This document shows positions 37,597 to 45,721 of a DNA stretch of 64,000 nucleotides, in pieces. Numbering within the stretch: position 1 is the first letter of the stretch; each line of letters begins with the position of its first letter. Where the stretch lies: the NCBI RefSeq assembly GCF_001485415.1, contig NZ_BCMQ01000008.1, positions 1 to 64,000 of the forward strand, read 5' to 3'. Below the pieces are notes generated by a model, which worked only from the letters and a program-made list of their open reading frames with translations, was not told where the DNA came from and searched no databases. The DNA is from Myroides odoratimimus. Lineage in GTDB: Bacteria > Bacteroidota > Bacteroidia > Flavobacteriales > Flavobacteriaceae. Position numbers and translations under genes: made by a program.

Positions 37597-38742
37597 ATGA
37601 ATTACAGTCGTTCTAAACTGTTTGCCTTACTAGCTATTCTTTTCCTGAGTTTCTCTATACAAGCACAGAATGGGAAAAAATTTAAAGTTGTATTAGATCC
37701 TGGACATGGAGGAAAAGATACTGGTACTAACCATAAGAAGAATGTAGAAAAGGATATTGTATTAGCAGTAGCTTTAGAGGTAGGTAAGATATTAGAAAAA
37801 CAATCTGATATAGAAGTGTTCTATACTCGTAAGACAGATGTGTTCGTTCCAGTAAAGGAGAGATCTGTATTAGCTAATGATAACAATGGAAACGTATTTG
37901 TATCTATTCACTGTAATGGTGTTAATAGTGAATCTGCTTCTGGTACTGAGACTTATGTAATGGGGCTTAGTAAGAATAAATCTAACCTAGATGTAGCTAA
38001 GACGGAGAACTCGGTGATTATGATGGAGGATGATTATAAGACTAAGTATGCGGGCTTTGATCCTTCTTCTCCAGAGTCTATTATTGGTTTGACACTATTA
38101 CAAGAGGATTATATTCATCAGAGTATTGATTTAGCAAGTAGAGTACAGGATGGTTTTACAAATGATCTGAAGAGAAAGAATAGAGGAGTAAAACAAGGTC
38201 CGTTCTGGGTATTACACGGGGCTTTTATGCCTAGTATATTGATAGAGTTAGGTTTTGTTTCTAATACAGCAGAAGGGAATTATTTGACTTCAAGTAAAGG
38301 ACAGAAAGAATTAGCTCGTTCTATAGCACAAGGGATTATTGATTATAAAGCAGCTTATTATGGAGGTAGTAAAACTCTAGTATTAGCAGATTCTAATGAT
38401 AAAGCAACGGCTAAAGTTGATAATAGTAGAAAGACTACAACTAACGAGACAACTACTAATTCTCGAAAAGAAAGTAGTTCAAACACTAAAAAAGTTGTTT
38501 TTAAAGTGCAAATTGCAGCAGGATCAAAAGTGTTAGCTTTAAAACCTGAGAATTTTAAAGGACTAAGAGGAGTGACGACAATGCGCGTAGGAAATCTTAG
38601 TAAATATTATTACGGGGAGACAAGTGACTATGAGACAGCGAAACAAAATCAGAAAGTAGCAAAGGATAAAGGACACAGTTCTGCATTTATTGTAGCATTC
38701 AAGGATGGTAAAGTGATTACAGTAGAGGAAGCATTAAAATAA
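37597..38742 (+). CDS. N-acetylmuramoyl-L-alanine amidase with SPOR-like C-terminus
   Basis: A 381-residue secreted amidase that cleaves the bond between muramic acid and the stem peptide of peptidoglycan. A signal peptide ends near QAQ (residues 22-24). The Amidase_3 domain (about 29-248) has LDPGHGGKDTG with the first zinc His, SIHCNG with the second and a Glu in the LIELGFVSN region. A threonine/serine-rich linker (about 275-300) leads to a C-terminal SPOR-like repeat (VFKVQIAAGSK, 300-381). Its promoter lies about 95 bases upstream, and the gene is divergent from lptD. Confidence 0.93.
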   Translation: MNYSRSKLFALLAILFLSFSIQAQNGKKFKVVLDPGHGGKDTGTNHKKNVEKDIVLAVALEVGKILEKQSDIEVFYTRKTDVFVPVKERSVLANDNNGNVFVSIHCNGVNSESASGTETYVMGLSKNKSNLDVAKTENSVIMMEDDYKTKYAGFDPSSPESIIGLTLLQEDYIHQSIDLASRVQDGFTNDLKRKNRGVKQGPFWVLHGAFMPSILIELGFVSNTAEGNYLTSSKGQKELARSIAQGIIDYKAAYYGGSKTLVLADSNDKATAKVDNSRKTTTNETTTNSRKESSSNTKKVVFKVQIAAGSKVLALKPENFKGLRGVTTMRVGNLSKYYYGETSDYETAKQNQKVAKDKGHSSAFIVAFKDGKVITVEEALK

Positions 38743-38768
38743 TATCAAGCGCTTTAGAAATAAAAGTT

Positions 38769-38776
38769 TATTTTTG
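38769..38776 (+). promoter_or_regulatory. TAnnTTTG box before the MCE gene
   Basis: TATTTTTG followed by C is an exact -7 match, with a predicted start near 38781, about 18 bases before the TTG start of the MCE gene. No -33 TTTG is found at the right distance. Confidence 0.45.
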
Positions 38777-38798
38777 CGTGTTATAAAAATGAAAAGTT

Positions 38799-39764
38799 TT
38801 GAAAATATCAAGAGAAATTAAAACAGCGATTTTAGTATTAGGAGCTATTGCTTTGTTCATTTGGGGTTACTCATTTTTAAAAGGGAGAAACATATTTGAT
38901 AACAGTACTAGATTTTATGTAGAATACGATAATGTAGAAGGATTGACTACTTCTTCAACGGTTACCATTAATGGTTTAGTCGTAGGGAAAGTATCTAAGA
39001 TCGATTTAGATAATACTTCAGGAAAATTAAAAGTTGAGTTATTGATGACTCAAAAAATAAATATATCTAAGAATAGTGTAGCTAAGATTTACTCTCCTGG
39101 ATTATTAGGAGGTAAAGGAATTATGATAGATCCTTTATTTGGAGATACAAATTTCGCTGAGTCTGGACAAACGCTTAAAGGAGAGGTAGTTTTAGATATG
39201 ACTGAGAAGTTGACAAAACAAATTGAACCTTTACAGTTAAAAGTAGAAGAGGCTTTAGCCAATTTAAATACAATGTTAGCTTCTGTTAATAATATAATGG
39301 ATGAGAATACACAGCAGAGTTTAAAAAGCGCAATGACTCAATTAGATGGTACTTTAGCAGGTGCTAATAAGTTAATGGCAGCTACTAATCAGATGGTTGC
39401 AGCGACTCAGCCTAAGTTAGACGGTACGTTGACTAACTTAAACACGATGAGTAGCAACTTTGCTTCTATTTCTACAGATTTAAAGGCTTTGGATATCAAA
39501 TCTACTTTTACTAACTTAGATAACGCTACTGCAAGTATGGATAAAATCATGGGAGATATCCAAGGCGGTAAGGGATCAGTTGGTAAATTATTGAAAGACG
39601 AACAATTATATAGTAACTTAGAAGGAGCAAGTAAAGAATTAGAAGCTTTACTACGCGACTTAAAAGAACATCCAAAACGTTATGTACATTTCTCTTTATT
39701 TGGTAAGAAAGCGACACCTTATCAAGCAACAGAAGAAGAGAAAACTGCAGAGGTTAAGGAATAA
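38799..39764 (+). CDS. MlaD/MCE-family phospholipid transport protein
   Basis: A 321-residue inner-membrane protein with one membrane segment near the N-terminus (about 9-27) and an MCE domain (about 36-115, FYVEYDNVEGLTTSSTVTINGLVVGKV). The following region is helical, with repeated threonine/alanine-rich segments that suggest coiled coils. MlaD proteins form hexamers that carry lipids between the membranes. No MlaE or MlaF gene is adjacent. The start is TTG at 38799 (leucine codon giving MKISREIKTAILV), which is the typical position for Bacteroidota MCE genes. Confidence 0.87.
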   Translation: MKISREIKTAILVLGAIALFIWGYSFLKGRNIFDNSTRFYVEYDNVEGLTTSSTVTINGLVVGKVSKIDLDNTSGKLKVELLMTQKINISKNSVAKIYSPGLLGGKGIMIDPLFGDTNFAESGQTLKGEVVLDMTEKLTKQIEPLQLKVEEALANLNTMLASVNNIMDENTQQSLKSAMTQLDGTLAGANKLMAATNQMVAATQPKLDGTLTNLNTMSSNFASISTDLKALDIKSTFTNLDNATASMDKIMGDIQGGKGSVGKLLKDEQLYSNLEGASKELEALLRDLKEHPKRYVHFSLFGKKATPYQATEEEKTAEVKE

Positions 39765-39829
39765 TAAACTAAACAGCTAAACCAACTAACAAGAAAAACT
39801 AACAATTACTGAAAACAATTATTACGACT

Positions 39830-41155
39830 ATGGAGTATTTAGGCCAAGTATTATTTTTACTTCTTTTAGTTGTTGGGTTTGGATTCTTTATCAAAAATAT
39901 AAAGAAGCTAATCCGCAACATCAAAATAGGAAGAGATATCGATCGAACAGATAATCCTTCAGCTCGTTGGAAAAACATGATCCGCGTAGCTTTAGGACAG
40001 TCTAAGATGGTGAAAAGACCTATCCCAGCTATCTTACATATTTTTGTATATGTAGGTTTTGTGATTATTAATATTGAGATGTTAGAAATCATCGTTGATG
40101 GTTTGTTTGGTACACATCGAGTGTTTAGCTTCTTAGGTGTAGGCTATGATGCATTAATTGGAATTTTTGAAGTACTAGCTTTCTTAGTTATCTTTGGAGT
40201 TGTTGTATTCTGGATTCGTAGAAATATAATTAAACTTAGACGTTTTAATCAACCAGAAATGGAAGGTTGGGCTAAGCGCGATGCGAATAATATTATCTAC
40301 ATTGAGACAGTGTTGATGTGTTTCTTTTTAATCATGAATGCTGCAGATTATTATCTTCAGAGTATTGGTTATACACATTATACAGCAGTAGGATCATTTC
40401 CTATTTCTAGTTTTATCAGCCCTATATTTGACGGAGTTAATCCTGCAACAGTTGCATTCATTGAGCGTTTTTGTTGGTGGGGACACATAGTAGGGGTGAT
40501 GTTGTTCATGAATTATTTATATTATTCAAAACACTTACACATCTTCTTAGCATTCCCAAATACATATTATGCTAATTTACAACCTCAAGGAGAGTTTAAT
40601 AACTTAGAGTCTGTTAAGAAAGAAGTTTCTTTAATGATGGATCCTAATGCAGACCCATACGCTGCACCAGCAGAACCTGTAGGAGAACCAGAGAAATTTG
40701 GTGCTCAAGATGTAATGGATTTAAATTGGGTACAGTTATTAAATGCTTATTCTTGTACTGAGTGTGGTCGTTGTACTTCTTCTTGTCCTCAGAATATAAC
40801 AGGTAAAAAACTATCTCCGCGTAAGATAATGATGTCTACTCGTGATCGTTTAGAGGATGTAAGTAAGATATTAGATGCGAATAATGGTCAGTTTGTTGAT
40901 GATGGTAAGACATTATTAAATGACTATATTACACCAGAAGAATTGTGGGCTTGTAATACATGTAATGCATGTGTTGAAGAATGTCCTATAGACATTAGTC
41001 CACTTTCTATTATTATGGATATGCGTCGTTTCTTAGTGATGGAACAGAGTGCCGCTCCTGTAGAGTTAAACAACATGATGCAAAATGTTGAGAATAATGC
41101 TGCTCCATGGCAATATAGCCAAATGGACAGATTAAACTGGAAAGACGAAAACTAA
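39830..41155 (+). CDS. Membrane 4Fe-4S reductase subunit, heterodisulfide-reductase-like
   Basis: A 441-residue protein that combines about five membrane helices (residues 4-20, 60-90, 105-130, 160-175, 210-235) with a C-terminal region with two 4Fe-4S cluster motifs, CTECGRCTSSCP (around residues 310-322) and CNTCNACVEECP (around 375-386). The membrane part resembles nitrate-reductase gamma-like cytochrome subunits. It is followed by a CCG-domain Fe-S protein, so the two look like an HdrDE-type or GlpC-type electron-transfer complex. The donor and acceptor are unknown. Confidence 0.85.
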   Translation: MEYLGQVLFLLLLVVGFGFFIKNIKKLIRNIKIGRDIDRTDNPSARWKNMIRVALGQSKMVKRPIPAILHIFVYVGFVIINIEMLEIIVDGLFGTHRVFSFLGVGYDALIGIFEVLAFLVIFGVVVFWIRRNIIKLRRFNQPEMEGWAKRDANNIIYIETVLMCFFLIMNAADYYLQSIGYTHYTAVGSFPISSFISPIFDGVNPATVAFIERFCWWGHIVGVMLFMNYLYYSKHLHIFLAFPNTYYANLQPQGEFNNLESVKKEVSLMMDPNADPYAAPAEPVGEPEKFGAQDVMDLNWVQLLNAYSCTECGRCTSSCPQNITGKKLSPRKIMMSTRDRLEDVSKILDANNGQFVDDGKTLLNDYITPEELWACNTCNACVEECPIDISPLSIIMDMRRFLVMEQSAAPVELNNMMQNVENNAAPWQYSQMDRLNWKDEN

Positions 41156-41206
41156 ACATTAACTATCATAATCCTTTTTTAGGATTATCTCAATAAACAC
41201 AAGATT

Positions 41207-41998
41207 ATGTCAGCAAATTTAGTAGTGCCTACCATGGCGGAAATGATGGCAAAAGGAGAACAACCAGAAGTGTTATTCTGGGTAGGTTGTTCAGGAAGTT
41301 TTGACGATAGAGCAAAAAAGATTACAAAAGCATTCGTAAAGATATTAAATAAAGCAAACGTATCATTTGCTGTACTTGGTACAGAAGAAGGTTGTACTGG
41401 GGATCCAGCAAAGAGAGCGGGGAATGAATTTGCATTCCAAATGCAAGCAATGATGAATATCCAAGTATTAGATGGATATGAAATTAAAAAAATCGTAACT
41501 GCTTGTCCTCACTGCTTTAATACACTTAAGAATGAATACCCTGATTTGGGTGGTAAATATGAAGTTGTACACCATACTCAATTTTTGAAATCACTTTTAG
41601 ATGATGGAAGATTGACTATAGAAGGTGGGCAATTTAAAGGAAAGAGAATTACTTTCCACGATCCATGTTATTTAGGACGTGCTAATCAAGTTTATGAAGC
41701 TCCGCGTCAATTGATTGAAAAATTAGATGCAGAGTTAGTAGAAATGAAGCGTTCTAGACAAAATGGTTTCTGCTGTGGTGCTGGAGGTGCTCAACTTTTT
41801 AAAGAACCAGAACACGGTGATAAAGAAGTACACGTAGAGCGTACAGAGGAGGCTATAGGAACTAATGCAGAGATTATCGCTGCTGGATGTCCTTTCTGTA
41901 ACACAATGCTTACAGATGGGGTTAAGTTTAAAGAAAAAGAAAGCTCAGTAAAAGTGTTAGATGTAGCTGAGTTAATTGCAAACGCAGAAGATTTATAA
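41207..41998 (+). CDS. CCG-domain (Fe-S) oxidoreductase subunit
   Basis: A 263-residue soluble protein with two CCG-type cysteine clusters. The first is in the N-terminal half (WVGCSG..., GCTGDPAKRAG, TACPHCFNTLKNEYP), the second in the C-terminal half (HDPCYLGRAN, GFCCGAGG, GCPFCNTML). This layout is that of HdrB/GlpC C-terminal domains, which hold a noncubane cluster in heterodisulfide reductases. It is 51 bases after the membrane Fe-S gene and 3 before the next, so it is part of one operon. Confidence 0.9.
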   Translation: MSANLVVPTMAEMMAKGEQPEVLFWVGCSGSFDDRAKKITKAFVKILNKANVSFAVLGTEEGCTGDPAKRAGNEFAFQMQAMMNIQVLDGYEIKKIVTACPHCFNTLKNEYPDLGGKYEVVHHTQFLKSLLDDGRLTIEGGQFKGKRITFHDPCYLGRANQVYEAPRQLIEKLDAELVEMKRSRQNGFCCGAGGAQLFKEPEHGDKEVHVERTEEAIGTNAEIIAAGCPFCNTMLTDGVKFKEKESSVKVLDVAELIANAEDL

Positions 41999-42001
41999 AA
42001 T

Positions 42002-42487
42002 ATGTTTAAACCATTTGAAGAAATGCCTGATCATTCGAGAGTTTGGATTTACCAATCTAATCGTAAGTTCTCAGATGAAGAGGTTCAAGATATAGATAAG
42101 GAGTTAGCAGCTTTTACAGAAGAATGGGCTGCCCATGCTACACCATTAGCATCTTCTTATAAGATTTTTTACAATAGATTTATAGTGCTAGCAGTGGATC
42201 AAGATATACACCCTGCTTCAGGATGTTCAATAGATGCTTCAGTTCGTGTGATTCAAGATATTGAACAAAAGTATAATGTGGACTTACTAGATAAGATGAA
42301 TGTTACTTATAAAACAGGAGAATTCATTGCTTTTAAAACTTTATTAGAATTTAAAGATTTAGTAAAGTCTAAGTCTGTATCAGCTAATACGATTGTATTC
42401 AATAATTTAGTGAATGATTTAGGAGAGTTTAGAGAATTTTGGGAAGTTCCAGCATCTGAAAGTTGGCATTCACGTTTTTTTAAATAG
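42002..42487 (+). CDS. Conserved Bacteroidota protein often labelled ABC transporter ATPase
   Basis: A 161-residue soluble protein. The N-terminal part, MFKPFEEMPDHSRVWIYQSNRKFSDEE, and HPASGCSIDASVRVIQDIE are typical of a conserved flavobacterial protein. Public annotations sometimes call this family an ABC transporter ATPase, but I see no Walker A, Walker B or signature motif. It is 3 bases downstream of the CCG-domain gene, so it may be an accessory to that electron-transfer pair. I leave the function open. Confidence 0.7.
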   Translation: MFKPFEEMPDHSRVWIYQSNRKFSDEEVQDIDKELAAFTEEWAAHATPLASSYKIFYNRFIVLAVDQDIHPASGCSIDASVRVIQDIEQKYNVDLLDKMNVTYKTGEFIAFKTLLEFKDLVKSKSVSANTIVFNNLVNDLGEFREFWEVPASESWHSRFFK

Positions 42488-42513
42488 ATTCTAATATTTA
42501 TATTTACGATATC

Positions 42514-42554
42514 AAAATCACCATCAAATAGACTTTTGATGGTGATTTTTTTTT
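42514..42554 (+). terminator. Terminator of the Fe-S operon
   Basis: A 15-base perfect stem (42514-42528 with 42535-42549) is followed by T residues to 42554. It lies between the conserved protein gene and the glycosidase fusion. Confidence 0.92.
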
Positions 42555-42572
42555 GACCTAAAATAAAAACTA

Positions 42573-45443
42573 ATGAAAAGATTGACTGTTGTACTACTTC
42601 TTGTGGCTTCTAGTGCGTTTGGACAGGTTAAGTTTAATCAAGCTAGACAGAAACAATGGGTAGATAGTGTATATAATACGTTGAATTTAGAGGAGCGAAT
42701 AGGACAGCTGTTTATGGTTGCAGCTTACTCTAATAAAAATGAGGCTCATGTACAGAGTTTAGAGAAACTTGTGCAAGAACAGCATATTGGAGGATTAATT
42801 TTCTTTCAAGGTGGACCTGTTCGTCAAGCAGAAATGACTAATCGTTTACAGACTTTAAGTAGGGTACCTATGTTAGTGGGTATAGATGGAGAGTGGGGAC
42901 TGAGTATGCGTTTAGAAGATACTTATCGTTTCCCTTATAATATGACATTGGGTGCTGTTCAAGATATGGACTTGATTTATCAAGTGGGAGAAGCGATGGC
43001 TAAACAAACCAAACGCTTAGGTATGCAGTTTAACTTTGGGCCTGTATTAGATATTAATATTAATCCAAAGAATCCTATTATCGGAGTGCGTTCTTTTGGG
43101 GAGACGAGAGAGATAGTAACAGATCGCGCTAGTGCCTTTATGCAGGGATATCAGAGTCAAGATATTTTCGCAACAGGAAAACACTTTCCTGGACACGGTG
43201 ATACTTCTACAGATTCACATCACAAATTGCCTGTAATAGACTTTGATAAAGGGCGCTTAAATAGAGTTGAATTTTATCCGTATAAAAAGTTATTTGAAGA
43301 AGGGCTGTCTAGTGTGATGATAGGTCACTTAAATTTACCCGCTTATGAACCTAATGATATTCCTACTTCGTTATCTCATAATATTGTAACGAAGTTGTTG
43401 AAAGAGGAGTTAGGTTTTGAAGGACTGATCTTTACTGATGCTTTAAATATGAAAGCAGCAACAAGTTTTTTAAAACCTGGAGAAGTAGATTTAGCCGCTT
43501 TTAAAGCAGGAAATGACTTATTACTTTTCTCTGAAGATGTACCTACTGCTCTAACGAATATATTAGCTGCTTATAATGCAGGAGAAATATCAGAAGAACG
43601 CCTTTCTCATTCAGTAAAGAAGGTTTTGGCATATAAGTACAAGTCAGGTATGACGAAGTTCTCTGCTATTGAAACAGGTAGCTTAGTTAAGGATTTGAAT
43701 GCTCCAGTTTACGATGATTTAAATCAGAAGTTGTACGAAGAAGCAATGACTTTAACGAAGAATGAAGATAGGTTAGTTCCTTTTAAACATTTAGAAAAAC
43801 AAAAGATAGCTTATGTAAAGTTAGGAGATGATGATGGTAGTCACTTCTTAAATATGTTACAAAATTATGATGATGTAACAGAAATTACAGGAGATAGCTT
43901 AGAAGACCTTTCTGCGTTTACAACTATTATTGTAGGATATCACAAGGTTGATAATCCATGGCGTAAGCACGATATGTCAGACACAGAGAAGGCAATTTTA
44001 CGTAATTTAGTCGCTAGAAAGAATACTGTGTTAGTATCTTTTGCTAAACCGTATGCGCTTGAGTCAATGCCTTTAGATAAAGTAAATACTGTGTTAGTAG
44101 GGTATCAGAATAATAAATTTGCTCAGCAAGCTGCCGCTCAAGTATTATTTGGGGCTATAGGAGCTAAAGGAAAGTTACCAGTTTCTATCAGTGGTTCTTT
44201 CGCTGTTGGTACAGGACTTAAAACGAAAGCTATTGATCGCTTAGGTTTTTCTACTGCAGCAAATGAAGGGATGGATCCTGATGTGTTAAAGGGAATTGAT
44301 GCCATTGCTCAAGGAGCAATAGATAAACAATATACACCAGGTATTCAGGTAGTAGTGGCTCGTCATGGCAAAGTAGTATACCAAAAAGCTTTTGGATATC
44401 ATAATTATGATGGTAGTACAAAGGTCTTAAATACAGACTTATATGATTTAGCTTCTTTAACTAAGATCTTAGGAACGTTGCCAGTATTGGTAAAGATGTA
44501 TGATGATCATAAAGTGAGAATGGAGACTAAACTAGGACAGATGTTACCGATGTTTAAACATACAGATAAAGAAGATATTACCTTTAAAGATTTGTTGACA
44601 CATCAGTCAGGTTTACCAGCTTGGATTCCTTTTTATAAACGTACACTAGCAGAGAATAATCGACCTGATCCGAGTTTATATAGTTTCTTTTACACTCCAG
44701 AGTATCCTACTCAAGTGTCAGAGAATTTATATATTAAAAAAGGGTATACAAATGAAATCCTACAACAAATAGCAGATTCTAAATTATCTAAAAAGGAGTA
44801 TAAATATAGTGATTTAGGGTTTATTATGATGAAGGAATTTGTGGAGAGTAAATATCACAAGACACTTGATCAAGTAGTGGAAAGTGAGTATTATAATAAG
44901 ATGGGAGCTTGGCGTTTAACTTATTTACCATTGCGTAAATTTGACTTGAATGTAATTCCTCCTACTGAAATAGATAATTATTACCGTTACACTACTGTAC
45001 AAGGATATGTGCATGATATGGGAGCAGCTATGCAAGGTGGAGTTGCTGGACATGCAGGGTTGTTTGGATCAGCGTTAGATGTAGCTAAAATGATGCAGTT
45101 ATATCTGAATAAAGGGGAATACGGAGGAGATCGTTTCTTCTCGGAAGATACTTTTAATACATTTAATGAGTGTGCTTATTGTAGTAAAGGTAGTAGAAGG
45201 GGAATAGGATTCGATAAACCGCAAAAGCCAGGTTCTCCTGGTCCAACATGTGGATGTGCTTCAATGTCTAGTTTTGGACATACAGGGTTTACAGGAACAA
45301 TGGCTTGGGCTGATCCTGATAAAGATTTAGTATTTGTATTTTTATCAAATAGAACTTATCCTGATAGTAATGTGAATAATCTATCTAAGGCTAATATTAG
45401 AGAAGATATTCAGAAGGTAATTTATGAGTCGATAGTAAAATAA
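42573..45443 (+). CDS. NagZ-like beta-N-acetylglucosaminidase fused to beta-lactamase-type serine hydrolase
   Basis: A 956-residue secreted fusion. A signal peptide ends near FGQ (residues 16-18). Residues of about 35-370 are a GH3 domain with the NagZ signature KHFPGHGDTSTDSHHKLP (203-220) and nucleophile Asp289 in FTDALNM. The region of about 375-555 is the linking GH3 C-terminal-like part. The C-terminal half is a beta-lactamase/DD-peptidase fold, with SxxK at Ser628-Lys631 (SLTK), a YSD element near 746 and HTG at 903-905. GH3 plus serine hydrolase fusions are known in Bacteroidota; a role in peptidoglycan recycling or remodelling in the periplasm is inferred. Confidence 0.9.
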   Translation: MKRLTVVLLLVASSAFGQVKFNQARQKQWVDSVYNTLNLEERIGQLFMVAAYSNKNEAHVQSLEKLVQEQHIGGLIFFQGGPVRQAEMTNRLQTLSRVPMLVGIDGEWGLSMRLEDTYRFPYNMTLGAVQDMDLIYQVGEAMAKQTKRLGMQFNFGPVLDININPKNPIIGVRSFGETREIVTDRASAFMQGYQSQDIFATGKHFPGHGDTSTDSHHKLPVIDFDKGRLNRVEFYPYKKLFEEGLSSVMIGHLNLPAYEPNDIPTSLSHNIVTKLLKEELGFEGLIFTDALNMKAATSFLKPGEVDLAAFKAGNDLLLFSEDVPTALTNILAAYNAGEISEERLSHSVKKVLAYKYKSGMTKFSAIETGSLVKDLNAPVYDDLNQKLYEEAMTLTKNEDRLVPFKHLEKQKIAYVKLGDDDGSHFLNMLQNYDDVTEITGDSLEDLSAFTTIIVGYHKVDNPWRKHDMSDTEKAILRNLVARKNTVLVSFAKPYALESMPLDKVNTVLVGYQNNKFAQQAAAQVLFGAIGAKGKLPVSISGSFAVGTGLKTKAIDRLGFSTAANEGMDPDVLKGIDAIAQGAIDKQYTPGIQVVVARHGKVVYQKAFGYHNYDGSTKVLNTDLYDLASLTKILGTLPVLVKMYDDHKVRMETKLGQMLPMFKHTDKEDITFKDLLTHQSGLPAWIPFYKRTLAENNRPDPSLYSFFYTPEYPTQVSENLYIKKGYTNEILQQIADSKLSKKEYKYSDLGFIMMKEFVESKYHKTLDQVVESEYYNKMGAWRLTYLPLRKFDLNVIPPTEIDNYYRYTTVQGYVHDMGAAMQGGVAGHAGLFGSALDVAKMMQLYLNKGEYGGDRFFSEDTFNTFNECAYCSKGSRRGIGFDKPQKPGSPGPTCGCASMSSFGHTGFTGTMAWADPDKDLVFVFLSNRTYPDSNVNNLSKANIREDIQKVIYESIVK

Positions 45444-45458
45444 ACTTAGATATGACGT

Positions 45459-45487
45459 AAAAGCGTAGCGATGGCTACGCTTTTTTT
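45459..45487 (+). terminator. Terminator after the glycosidase fusion
   Basis: AAAAGCGTAGC and GCTACGCTTTT pair around a GATG loop with a following T run. It lies 16 bases past the stop codon. Confidence 0.9.
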
Positions 45488-45667
45488 ATGAACTGTATTT
45501 AGTGCTTAGTTGTTATCTAGTTTGTTATGAGAAAGTTGAATAATTATGTCATTATGTTCTTAAGATAGAAATGATGGTGTCTTTATTTGTTAATTTGTTG
45601 ATATTGTGATTATTATGATTCAACACAAATAATCTAATTAGACTCGTTAAAAATAAAGTTGTATTTC

Positions 45668-45699
45668 TTTGGTTTTTATTAACATGACCAATACTTTTG
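45668..45699 (+). promoter_or_regulatory. Promoter of the TonB receptor operon
   Basis: TTTG at 45668-45671, a 20-base spacer and TACTTTTG at 45692-45699 match the consensus. Transcription would start near 45704, 18 bases before the ATG. I saw no clear Fur-type palindrome over the promoter. Confidence 0.7.
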
Positions 45700-45721
45700 T
45701 TATTTAAAATTAATTTAAATA

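Noticed and set aside
42002..42487. ABC transporter ATPase label
   Set aside because: No Walker A, Walker B or signature motif is present, and the length is too short.
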